From an uncultured Eubacteriales bacterium (GTDB lineage Bacteria; Bacillota; Clostridia; Oscillospirales; QAKW01): a DNA stretch of 8,006 nucleotides. The stretch's first letter is position 1; the number at the start of each line of letters is the position of its first letter. Below the pieces are notes generated by a model. The model saw only the letters and a list, made by a program, of their open reading frames with translations. It had not been told where the DNA came from and made no database searches. Where the stretch lies: NCBI GenBank assembly GCA_902492505.1, contig CABULU010000055.1, positions 1 to 8,006 of the forward strand, given 5' to 3'. The position numbers were made by a program, and so were the translations under genes. This document shows, piece by piece, positions 1 through 4,700 of the stretch.

Positions 1-1
1 A

Positions 2-676
2 ACGCTCCGTCCCGTGTCAAAGCTGTGGGGGTTTGCAAACGGCAGTCCGCACGTGCCGGACTCTGAGCAGATTACGGCGGCACTGAAACAAACCGGAACA
101 GACCTTATAAACATAACGGGAAATCAGATAAGCTGCGGCGGTGAGCTGGACCTCGGCGGTATAGCCAAAGGCTATGCTGCGGCATGTCTGCGCGAAATCT
201 TTGCTTCAAACAGCATAGAAAACGCAGTAGCGTCTTTAGGCGGAAACGTCATGCTGTGCGGGACAAGACCGGACGGGCAGCCGTGGAACGTAGGCATTAT
301 TCATCCATCAAAAGAGGATATGCTTATAGGGACTTTAAAAGCAAGCGATACGGCAGTCGTAACATCGGGAATGTATGAGCGTAAATTTGAGCAGGACGGC
401 AAAATTTATCATCACATAATTGATCCCGAAACAGGCTTTCCCGCAAACAGCGGGATAGTTTCGGCGACTGTTATCACAAAAGATGATACTCTTGCCGACG
501 CGCTGTCCACCGCACTGTTTGTCATGGGACCGCAGCGCGCATGTGAGCTGTGGAAAAGTCAGGGCGGGTTTGAAATGATACTTGTTACCGACAGCACTGT
601 CATGGTGACAGACGGAATTTACAGGGATTTTAAGCTTGGGGACAATTCATTCACACTCACAAAAATAGAAAAATAA
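2..676 (+). CDS. apbE: FAD:protein FMN transferase (ApbE family), 5'-truncated
   Basis: ApbE enzymes act outside the membrane. They use FAD and Mg2+ to attach FMN covalently to a Ser/Thr of target flavoproteins such as the RnfG/NqrC type. Only the C-terminal 224 residues are visible, so the lipoprotein or export signal and the first third of the usual 330-350 residues lie before the window. The frame is open from base 2 and the Val codon GTG at 14 is internal. The fragment begins in the conserved LWGF segment. It then shows the family motifs LDLGGIAKGYA (about 146-178), SLGGN (233-247), TSGMYER (362-382), HHIIDPETG (410-436) and DTLADALSTA (about 485-514), which form the flavin and metal site. 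No target flavoprotein gene is visible next to it. A terminator-like hairpin follows 13 bases after the stop. The family call is firm; the substrate is unknown. Confidence 0.93.
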   Translation, partial: TLRPVSKLWGFANGSPHVPDSEQITAALKQTGTDLINITGNQISCGGELDLGGIAKGYAAACLREIFASNSIENAVASLGGNVMLCGTRPDGQPWNVGIIHPSKEDMLIGTLKASDTAVVTSGMYERKFEQDGKIYHHIIDPETGFPANSGIVSATVITKDDTLADALSTALFVMGPQRACELWKSQGGFEMILVTDSTVMVTDGIYRDFKLGDNSFTLTKIEK

Positions 677-681
677 CACAA

Positions 682-711
682 CATAATACAACCATCCTCT
701 GCATATATAAT
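682..711 (+). promoter_or_regulatory. Possible spoIIID promoter inside the terminator loop
   Basis: A perfect TATAAT lies at 706-711, within CATATATAAT starting at 702. CATAAT at 682-687 sits 14 bases upstream of 702. This spacing and the CATA start of the -10 region loosely resemble promoters of sporulation sigma factor SigE, which reads spoIIID in Bacillus. No good SigA -35 box is at the right distance from TATAAT. The sigma assignment is inference. Confidence 0.35.
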
Positions 712-739
712 ACTAAAGTATGGCAAAGGATGGTTTTTT
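690..739 (+). terminator. Rho-independent terminator after apbE, overlapping the spoIIID ribosome-binding site
   Basis: The arms 690-702 and 723-735 pair over 13 positions with one mismatch (699/726). They enclose a 20-base AT-rich loop and are followed by a run of six T (734-739, the first two shared with the stem). The 3' arm contains the AAAGGA ribosome-binding site of spoIIID. Readthrough RNA from apbE would therefore terminate or hide that site. Confidence 0.7.
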
Positions 740-741
740 CA

Positions 742-999
742 ATGTACTACACCTGCGACGAGAGAGCAAAGGAGTTCGCCCGATACATAATAGACAATAA
801 CGCAACGGTGAGGAAAACAGCCGGTGAGTTCAAAATATCAAAGTCCACCGTTCACAAGGATGTAAGCTATCGACTTAAATCAATAGACTACGAGCTCTAC
901 AAAAAAGTAAAGGCAGTACTGGACAAAAATTTAGAAGAGCGACATATACGCGGAGGTATCGCCACCAAAAACAAATACAAATCAATGCAAAAGACATAG
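742..999 (+). CDS. spoIIID: Sporulation transcriptional regulator SpoIIID
   Basis: SpoIIID is a small DNA-binding protein that, in Bacillus and Clostridium, switches mother-cell gene expression from the SigE to the SigK stage. The 85-residue product has the family layout. An N-terminal helix (DERAKEFARYII) is followed by a helix-turn-helix at about residues 21-44 (TVRKTAGEF, then SKSTVHKDVSYRL). A basic C-terminal tail, RHIRGGIATKNKYK, makes extra DNA contacts in this family. I chose ATG 742 because AAAGGA (725-730) then sits about 11 bases upstream. The alternative ATG at 730 is part of that ribosome-binding site and adds only four residues. The gene is monocistronic, with terminators on both sides. 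It implies that the organism belongs to a spore-forming lineage. Length matches the family (about 80-95 residues). Confidence 0.93.
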   Translation: MYYTCDERAKEFARYIIDNNATVRKTAGEFKISKSTVHKDVSYRLKSIDYELYKKVKAVLDKNLEERHIRGGIATKNKYKSMQKT

Positions 1000-1021
1000 A
1001 ATGACCGCTATGTTATTTTTT
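993..1021 (+). terminator. Weak terminator overlapping the spoIIID stop codon
   Basis: ACATAG (994-999, containing the stop codon) pairs with CTATGT (1008-1013), with one extra G-T pair possible (993/1014) and an 8-base loop. TATTTTTT follows. The stem is short and AT-rich, but the T run is good. A stronger hairpin lies just downstream. Confidence 0.45.
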
Positions 1022-1044
1022 CGGAATCTGCGAATACATAAAAT

Positions 1045-1076
1045 AATAAAAGCTGCCCTTAAGGGCAGCTTTTATT
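1045..1076. terminator. Bidirectional terminator between spoIIID and rplT
   Basis: A 32-base perfect palindrome is centred on CCCTTAAGGG, with AAAAGCTG and CAGCTTTT arms. It is flanked by T-rich DNA on both sides, so it can end the convergent spoIIID (+) and infC-rpmI-rplT (-) transcripts. Confidence 0.88.
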
Positions 1077-1080
1077 TACA

Positions 1081-1434
1081 TTATAATGCTTTCTTAGCAG
1101 TCTCAACGAGTGCTGCAAACGAATTCATGTCCGAAACGGCAATTTCAGCAAGCATTTTTCTGTTGAGAGTAACGCCGGCTTTTTTAAGACCGTTCATAAA
1201 CTGTGAGTAATTAATATCGTTCATTTTGCAGGCCGCCGAAATACGGGTAATCCAGAGCGAGCGGAAATCGCGCTTTCTCTGCTTTCTGCCTATATAAGCG
1301 TTTGTGAGCGAGCGCATAACCGCTTGATTTGCCGTTCTGAACTGTTTGCTCTTAGCGCCGTAAAAGCCCTTTGCGAGCTTTAAAATCTTTTTTCTTCTCT
1401 TGCGGGTTGTGACCGCACCTTTAATCCTTGCCAT
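1081..1434 (-). CDS. rplT: 50S ribosomal protein L20
   Basis: L20 binds 23S rRNA early in 50S assembly. In Bacillus it also represses its own operon by binding the infC leader RNA. The 117-residue length is standard. The sequence is a full-length family match, beginning MARIKGAVTTRKRRKKILK with a very basic N-terminal extension, followed by GYIGRKQRKRDFR-like RNA-binding residues (here NAYIGRKQRKRDFRSLWI) and a C-terminal globular domain ending near ALVETAKKAL. The start is supported by GGAGG ten bases upstream of the ATG. It is the last gene of the infC operon, 23 bases after rpmI, and ends four bases before the bidirectional terminator. The presence of a structured infC leader fits L20-mediated control. 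Confidence 0.98.
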   Translation of the reverse strand: MARIKGAVTTRKRRKKILKLAKGFYGAKSKQFRTANQAVMRSLTNAYIGRKQRKRDFRSLWITRISAACKMNDINYSQFMNGLKKAGVTLNRKMLAEIAVSDMNSFAALVETAKKAL

Positions 1435-1457
1435 TTATTTTGTTCCTCCGACAGTAA

Positions 1458-1655
1458 TTATTTATAAGGAATGAGCTTTTTGATAGCCTTAACGTTTGTC
1501 ACGTCGGCATAAGCCTCTTTACGAAGTCCTCTTTTACGCTTTGTAGACTTTTTATTCAGAATGTGCGAACGAAACGCATGCGCTCTCTTAATCTTTCCGC
1601 CTTTAGTGATCTTAAATCTCTTTTTGGCGCCTGTATGAGTTTTAATTTTACCCAT
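1458..1655 (-). CDS. rpmI: 50S ribosomal protein L35
   Basis: L35 is a small, highly basic 50S subunit protein. The 65-residue product starts MGKIKTHTGAKKRFKITKGG and contains the conserved block RAHAFRSHILNKKSTKRKR, ending KKLIPYK as usual for the family. Length is typical (64-66). The start has GGGAGG eight bases upstream. It lies 14 bases after infC and 23 bases before rplT, the conserved infC-rpmI-rplT order, so all three are almost certainly one transcript. Confidence 0.98.
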   Translation of the reverse strand: MGKIKTHTGAKKRFKITKGGKIKRAHAFRSHILNKKSTKRKRGLRKEAYADVTNVKAIKKLIPYK

Positions 1656-1669
1656 TTGTTTTGCCTCCC

Positions 1670-2197
1670 TTATTTTTTCTTCAGCGCCGAGCCGGGCGCT
1701 AAAATGAGTATCATATTTCTGCCTTCGATTTTCGCGGGCTTTTCAATTACCGCATCATCACCGAGAAGCGCTACAAAACGATCGGCGATTTCAAAGCCAA
1801 GCTCAGTATGGGCGAGCTCTCTGCCCTTGTACTTGACGACAACCTTCACCTTATCACCGTTTCGCAGGAACTTAAGTGCGTGCGACGCCTTTGTCTGTAA
1901 ATCATGCACGTCGATTTTCAGAGTAAGCTGTATTTCTTTAATGGAAATAATATTTTGATTCTTTCTGGCTTCCTTCTCTTTTTTCGCCTGTTCATAGCAA
2001 AACTTACCGTAGTCTATGATTTTACAGACGGGCGGAACCGCCTTAGGCGCAATTTTAACAAGATCAAGATTCCTCGATTCTGCGATTTTAAGCGCTTCCG
2101 ACGATTTCATTATACCGAGCTGTCCGCCGTTTTCATCAACAACTCTGACTTCTTTGTCCCTTATGGCCTCGTTAATCAGTAAATCCTTTGCGTTTAT
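1670..2197 (-). CDS. infC: Translation initiation factor IF-3 with a probable ATA start
   Basis: IF-3 binds the 30S subunit, keeps it apart from 50S and checks start-codon pairing. The product has the N domain (DLLINEAIRDKEVRVVDENG, then QLGIM), the linker with DYGKFCYEQAKKEKEARK, and the C domain (IQLTLKIDVHDLQTKA, FLRNGDKVKVVVKYKGREL). No ATG, GTG or TTG is suitably placed. GGAGGTG at 2211-2205 lies seven bases before an in-frame ATA (2197-2195), giving 175 residues, the usual length, starting (M)NAKDLLINE. The frame stays open up to a GTG at 2245, but that codon is in the loop of the attenuator hairpin and would put the ribosome-binding site inside the gene. infC is known for rare starts (AUU in E. 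coli) that IF-3 itself discriminates against, giving autoregulation. Identity is certain; the start is strongly inferred. Confidence 0.96.
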   Translation of the reverse strand: MNAKDLLINEAIRDKEVRVVDENGGQLGIMKSSEALKIAESRNLDLVKIAPKAVPPVCKIIDYGKFCYEQAKKEKEARKNQNIISIKEIQLTLKIDVHDLQTKASHALKFLRNGDKVKVVVKYKGRELAHTELGFEIADRFVALLGDDAVIEKPAKIEGRNMILILAPGSALKKK

Positions 2198-2204
2198 ACC
2201 CGCA

Positions 2205-2211
2205 CACCTCC
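2205..2211 (-). promoter_or_regulatory. infC ribosome-binding site
   Basis: GGAGGTG on the minus strand is nearly fully complementary to the 16S rRNA 3' end. It sits seven bases before ATA (2197-2195), the only in-frame codon near the right distance that keeps the conserved IF-3 N-terminus. The GTG within the site is out of frame and meets a stop within 12 codons. Confidence 0.8.
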
Positions 2212-2212
2212 A

Positions 2213-2355
2213 AAGCAAAATTGCAATAAAAAAACGAGCTGCCACGCCCGTTCACAATATTCAAACCGTGCAAAATACACACGGCTTTAATATTAACCAT
2301 AGCGTGCTGAAAATGCAGTATGGTGAGAACAGGCATATGTTCTGCTTCTTTTTGC
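2213..2355 (-). promoter_or_regulatory. Structured infC operon leader (L20-type autoregulatory leader candidate)
   Basis: From the predicted transcription start near 2355 the leader can form, in order: AGAACA/TGTTCT (2343-2338 with 2331-2326); CCATA/TATGG extended by CTG/CAG around a five-base bulge (2323-2297); CCGTG/CACGG (2284-2266); and the attenuator hairpin (2252-2228). In Bacillus, L20 binds the infC leader and promotes termination. Position and terminator fit that model. I could not confirm an L20 binding-site match by eye. Confidence 0.55.
2228..2252 (-). terminator. Attenuator terminator in the infC leader
   Basis: On the minus strand AACGGGC (2252-2246) pairs with GCTCGTT (2239-2233) through seven pairs, one of them G-T. 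The six-base loop is GTGGCA, and five more T follow the two in the stem. It lies between the infC promoter and the infC ribosome-binding site, where a conditional terminator is expected. Confidence 0.65.
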
Positions 2356-2361
2356 TCATAT

Positions 2362-2390
2362 ATATTATCATCTTTAACGGGCTTTGTCAA
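2362..2390 (-). promoter_or_regulatory. SigA-type promoter of infC-rpmI-rplT
   Basis: On the minus strand a perfect TTGACA (2390-2385) is followed after 17 bases by TAATAT (2367-2362). An overlapping GATAAT (2369-2364) gives a better -10 match at a 15-base spacing. Transcription would start near 2355, about 158 bases before the infC start codon. Confidence 0.82.
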
Positions 2391-2441
2391 TACAAAAATT
2401 CAAACTTTGCATATGCGGCAACAAAAAATCAAAAAAATGTC

Positions 2442-2470
2442 TTTACAAATCGATTTCCCTGCTGTATAAT
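2442..2470 (+). promoter_or_regulatory. Promoter of the tRNA-Thr gene
   Basis: TTTACA (2442-2447) and a perfect TATAAT (2465-2470) are separated by 17 bases, ending 12 bases before the mature tRNA 5' end. Two A-tracts (2423-2428 and 2431-2437) just upstream resemble an UP element, as is common for strong stable-RNA promoters. Confidence 0.82.
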
Positions 2471-2482
2471 ATAAAAGCATCT

Positions 2483-2558
<76 letters not shown>

Positions 2559-2597
2559 AACCGCTGTAAGTGTTTTACGCTTACAGCGGTTTTTATT
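2559..2597 (+). terminator. Rho-independent terminator of tRNA-Thr
   Basis: CCGCTGTAAGTGT (2561-2573) pairs with ACGCTTACAGCGG (2577-2589) around a three-base TTT loop, with one G-T pair. The stem is extended by flanking A/T and followed by TTTTTATTTT. It is very stable. On the minus strand only three T follow the stem, so it is a poor terminator for mtnN. Confidence 0.92.
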
Positions 2598-2613
2598 TTA
2601 ACTTTACTCAGTT

Positions 2614-3291
2614 TTATGAAATTTCAGCTATTATTCGCAGTGTAATATCCTTTGCAATGCTCGACGCCCGTTCACAGTTCATTTCAAAATTATCGTGTCC
2701 GCCGTGCTCGGCAGTATCGGTAACAGAACGCACTGCAATAAACGGCACACTGTTGACATAGCAGACATGCGCCACGGCCGCGCTTTCCATATCCACGGCA
2801 AGCGGTGAAAAATTCCTGATTATTTCCTCTCTGCCGTCATCCTCTATGAAGCTTTCACCGGTCACAATTCTGCCGTAAAACACGCGCCGATTATCACTTA
2901 ATGCCTTTTTTGCACATAAAACAAGCTTTTTATCGCTTTCAAACCAAGCAGACTCCATCCACGGATGAAACTCGGTCAAAATCTCCCCGCTTACATCATG
3001 ATATGCAGTTTCGGTAGCAACAACGGTATCAAAAAGCTTTATTTTACTGTCAATACCGCCTGCAACGCCTGCGACAATTACAGTATCTACGCTGTAAGAG
3101 TCAATAAGTATCTGGGCGGCAACTGCGGCGTTGGTACGGCATACTCCGCTGTAAAGAGCGGCAATGTCCGCGCTCCCTATCCTGCCCTCATATATTTTGA
3201 GCATGGATTTTTCGGATACCGTACAACATTCAATATGCTTTAAAAACGGATTTAATTCACTGTCACTCGGACATATAATTCCTATTTTCAT
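2614..3291 (-). CDS. mtnN: 5'-methylthioadenosine/S-adenosylhomocysteine nucleosidase
   Basis: This cytoplasmic enzyme hydrolyses methylthioadenosine and S-adenosylhomocysteine to adenine plus the thio-ribose. It removes by-products of polyamine and methylation chemistry and makes the AI-2 precursor S-ribosylhomocysteine. The 225-residue product is a single phosphorylase-fold (PNP_UDP_1) domain of usual size. Visible motifs are KIGIICPSDSE at the N-terminus with Glu12, VAGVAGG at 73-79, GRIVTGESFI, VDMESAAVAHVC with Glu169, and SVTDTAE with Asp192. Glu12, Glu169 and Asp192 match the catalytic or ribose-binding Glu12, Glu174 and Asp197 of the E. coli enzyme. AAAGGTGA lies six bases before the ATG. 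The ATG overlaps the grpB stop codon as ATGA, indicating translational coupling. The segment CPSDSE replaces the common GAMEEE, but the key Glu is kept. A different nucleosidase of the family is less likely. Confidence 0.9.
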   Translation of the reverse strand: MKIGIICPSDSELNPFLKHIECCTVSEKSMLKIYEGRIGSADIAALYSGVCRTNAAVAAQILIDSYSVDTVIVAGVAGGIDSKIKLFDTVVATETAYHDVSGEILTEFHPWMESAWFESDKKLVLCAKKALSDNRRVFYGRIVTGESFIEDDGREEIIRNFSPLAVDMESAAVAHVCYVNSVPFIAVRSVTDTAEHGGHDNFEMNCERASSIAKDITLRIIAEIS

Positions 3292-3818
3292 ATAAGTTCA
3301 CCTTTATCCCACAATATCAGCGCTTTCTTTTCAATTTCCTTAACAAACCTGTCTTTACCATCGCAATAACCGTCTATATCATAAGGAAATCTTTCAGCCA
3401 GCGCTTTTTTTAACGCGCCGTAGCTCTCCCTGCAATCCTCATGCACGCGCAGATAATCACGCATGGCAAGATGGCGGGTTATATTCAGGCTGTCCTGCAT
3501 TTTAAAAATATGTACCTGATGCGTCCGTTCGTCTCCGCCGCGCCTTAAATATCTTCTGCCTTCAATCCCGAATTCACCGAGATATTCGTAACCCATTCGC
3601 TCAAATTCAGTTGCCACGGCATCAACTGACTCAAGACTTTTTACAACCGGCATAATATCAATTATCGGTTTGGCGGCAAGGCCTTTTACAGCCGTGCTTC
3701 CAATATGATGAACTGCAACACAATTGTCTCCCAGTATTTTCCAAATCACCCGAGCTTCATTTTCAAACATCTGTTCCCATTCAGGGCGATAATCAACCAC
3801 TGTAATATGCTGCGGCAT
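3288..3818 (-). CDS. GrpB family protein (UPF0157, nucleotidyltransferase-like fold)
   Basis: The 176-residue product is a full-length UPF0157/GrpB protein. These soluble proteins have a nucleotidyltransferase-like fold, but the reaction is not established. The hallmark HHIGSTAVKGLAAKPIIDI (37-55) carries the Gly-Ser pair (GS, 40-41) and Asp54 typical of that fold. HQVHIF (100-105) and RHLAMRDYLR (115-124) are the other conserved blocks. GGAGGTGAG (3830-3822) lies just before the ATG and is a strong ribosome-binding site. Its TGA stop overlaps the mtnN ATG by four bases, so the two are translated together. A terminator-like hairpin separates it from the xre pair upstream. I could not find a convincing own promoter: TATGAT at 3839-3834 would place the transcript start inside the ribosome-binding site. 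It may therefore depend partly on readthrough from xre. Confidence 0.88.
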   Translation of the reverse strand: MPQHITVVDYRPEWEQMFENEARVIWKILGDNCVAVHHIGSTAVKGLAAKPIIDIMPVVKSLESVDAVATEFERMGYEYLGEFGIEGRRYLRRGGDERTHQVHIFKMQDSLNITRHLAMRDYLRVHEDCRESYGALKKALAERFPYDIDGYCDGKDRFVKEIEKKALILWDKGELI

Positions 3819-3875
3819 TTTCTCACCTCCGATATCATACTAACATATTTAATCCGTTTTGTACAGAAATTAAAT

Positions 3876-3903
3876 AAAAAAGGCCGCGTATTTTACGCAA
3901 GCC
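3876..3903 (-). terminator. Terminator after the xre and small-gene pair
   Basis: On the minus strand GGC...GCGTA (3903-3894) pairs with TACGC...GCC (3890-3882), with a small 2x1 internal loop and a three-base loop, and is followed by TTTTTT (3881-3876) and more T-rich DNA. It starts 12 bases after the stop of the small reading frame at 3915. Its position supports that frame as the end of a real transcription unit. Confidence 0.6.
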
Positions 3904-3914
3904 CGTATATTAAA

Positions 3915-4133
3915 TTATTCCAGCCTATCACATATTATATCAATCAAATGTACTTCATCAACACCGAATTTATTGCAGTCCTGCGCCAGTTTTTCGGCTT
4001 TATGCCGTTTGCAAAAGATATTCTCAACAGAAACTATAACTTCTCCGCCGGATACGGCGTCTATGCCGTAAACTTCACGCTTTTTCCCCTGCTCGTCAAT
4101 AATGACTGCAGCATTAACCCTATAAATAATAAT
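3915..4133 (-). CDS. Small conserved-looking protein with a probable ATT start, downstream of xre
   Basis: This is an open frame of 72 codons plus TAA, two codons after the xre stop and in the same frame. It contains no ATG, GTG or TTG except a TTG near the very end, so standard gene finders would miss it. GGAGG (4146-4142), overlapping the last xre codons, is eight bases before ATT (4133-4131), an ideal start distance. The product reads (M)IIYRVNAAVIIDEQGKKRE, then VYGIDAVSGGEVIVSVENIF, with DCNKFGVDEVHLIDIICDRLE at the C-terminus. It has alternating polar and hydrophobic stretches, no membrane helix and no signal peptide. From memory it resembles short Clostridia proteins labelled DUF6514 (YGI near the start, CN...HL.D...D..L at the end); this is unverified. 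A terminator hairpin follows directly. Alternatives are an ATG mutated to ATT, or a C-terminal extension of Xre reached by stop readthrough. The function is unknown. Confidence 0.62.
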   Translation of the reverse strand: MIIYRVNAAVIIDEQGKKREVYGIDAVSGGEVIVSVENIFCKRHKAEKLAQDCNKFGVDEVHLIDIICDRLE

Positions 4134-4136
4134 GAC

Positions 4137-4355
4137 TTATACCTCCGCGTTAGTATCCAAAAGTTCCGATACCGTACAGCCGAGATATGCCGCTATCTTT
4201 TGCAGTGTGCTCAGCCTTGGATCCCCCATAATATTTTCCATATTACTTAAGGTTTTCGTACTGATGCCGCACTTCTCCGAAAAAACTATCTGTGTTTCCT
4301 GTGAATTGTTTCTGGCGCTTATAAGCCTCTCAGCCAGTACAACATTTTCCGTCAT
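4137..4355 (-). CDS. Small XRE/Cro-type helix-turn-helix regulator
   Basis: The 72-residue protein is essentially one HTH_3 domain. The N-terminal helix is AERLISARNNS, followed by QIVFSEKCGISTKTLSNMENIM (about residues 22-43), which holds the helix-turn-helix. Then come the stabilising segment RLSTLQKIAAYLGC and a short tail ending LDTNAEV. This matches stand-alone Cro/C1-type DNA-binding proteins that usually act as dimers, often repressing their own promoter. ATG 4355 has only a weak AGGGTG-like site upstream, and the predicted 5' untranslated region is about 12 bases. The gene is divergent from kdpF. The inverted repeat at 4401-4418 overlaps its -35 box and is a candidate operator. The stop TAA is two codons before the next frame. 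No phage or toxin genes are nearby. Target genes are unknown. Confidence 0.85.
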   Translation of the reverse strand: MTENVVLAERLISARNNSQETQIVFSEKCGISTKTLSNMENIMGDPRLSTLQKIAAYLGCTVSELLDTNAEV

Positions 4356-4373
4356 TTTCCGACACCCTATATG

Positions 4374-4402
4374 ATTATATAATAAACACTATATGCTGTC
4401 TA
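4374..4402 (-). promoter_or_regulatory. Promoter of xre
   Basis: On the minus strand TAGACA (4402-4397, five of six matches) and a perfect TATAAT (4379-4374) are separated by 17 bases. The transcript would start near 4367, leaving a 5' leader of only about 12 bases. Confidence 0.75.
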
Positions 4403-4418
4403 AGTAATATAATACTTA
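4401..4418. repeat. Inverted repeat overlapping the xre -35 box (candidate operator)
   Basis: TAAGTA and TACTTA form six-base arms around the centre ATATAA. The repeat overlaps two bases of the xre -35 box, a suitable place for repression by Xre itself or by another dimeric regulator. It also contains a plus-strand TATAAT (4408-4413), but without a good -35 box. The binding protein is a guess. Confidence 0.4.
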
Positions 4419-4431
4419 TTTTTACCTTTAA

Positions 4432-4446
4432 TTACATTTTATGTAA
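4432..4446. repeat. Short inverted repeat in the xre/kdp divergent region
   Basis: TTACAT and ATGTAA are perfect arms around TTT. It could be an operator half-site pair or a small hairpin. In AT-rich DNA such repeats also arise by chance. Confidence 0.3.
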
Positions 4447-4562
4447 AAAATTATCTGAGGTTTTATATGTTATATCAAAAAAAGTATCAGGGATAATGTA
4501 AGCTAATATCAGTTTAAAGAATCTTAATGCAATCTTTACTATTTAAAGCTTGTCTTTATCCA

Positions 4563-4587
4563 CTTTTTATATTTAAAAAGCTATACT
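4563..4587 (+). promoter_or_regulatory. Candidate kdpFAB promoter with an inverted repeat over the -35 region
   Basis: CTTTTTA (4563-4569) and TAAAAAG (4574-4580) form a perfect inverted repeat two bases upstream of a -10-like TATACT (4582-4587). No SigA -35 box is visible, as is common for activator-dependent promoters. kdp operons are often switched on by the response regulator KdpE, which in E. coli binds a T-rich site here. That KdpE is the activator in this case is inference. Confidence 0.4.
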
Positions 4588-4610
4588 CAATATAGTCAGG
4601 AGGAGATAAC

Positions 4611-4700
4611 ATGAGTATTATAATCAGCATAATCGGGTTGTGCGCCGCGGCGCTGCTTATCTATTATGTTTATGTACTAATGAAAGGAGATTCACAATAA
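4611..4700 (+). CDS. kdpF: K+-transporting ATPase small subunit KdpF
   Basis: KdpF is a tiny single-helix lipid-like subunit that stabilises the KdpFABC complex in the membrane. The 29-residue product MSIIISIIGLCAAALLIYYV, followed by a short polar tail ending in KGDSQ, is almost entirely one hydrophobic helix. It has the same length as E. coli KdpF. AGGAGGAG (4598-4605) lies five bases before the ATG, the strongest ribosome-binding site of the operon. Its stop TAA and the kdpA ATG share one base (TAATG), typical of translational coupling, and the kdpA ribosome-binding site lies in its last codons. The call rests on size, topology and position directly before kdpA, since sequence conservation in this family is low. 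Confidence 0.85.
   Translation: MSIIISIIGLCAAALLIYYVYVLMKGDSQ

Noticed and set aside
2198..2245. Longer infC start at GTG 2245
   Set aside because: The GTG is in the terminator loop, the extension would encode the ribosome-binding site, and the added residues do not look like IF-3.
2261..2359. Possible leader peptide of 32 codons starting MSKKKQN in the infC leader
   Set aside because: Its ATG (2359-2357) lies at or before the predicted transcript start and has no ribosome-binding site, so translation is unlikely.
2172..2390. 72-codon minus-strand frame over the infC leader
   Set aside because: It begins within the infC promoter region, crosses the attenuator and overlaps infC out of frame; its product shows no family features.
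3705..4250. 181-codon plus-strand open frame
   Set aside because: It runs antisense across the grpB start, the terminator, the small gene and xre, and has no recognisable domain or ribosome-binding site. The minus-strand genes explain the region.
4440..4600. c-di-AMP (ydaO-type) riboswitch before the kdp operon
   Set aside because: Potassium-uptake genes often carry one, but the G-rich conserved core motifs are absent here.
4640..4699. Upstream 20-residue extension of KdpA
   Set aside because: These bases encode KdpF in another frame, and the ribosome-binding site at 4683-4689 points to ATG 4700.
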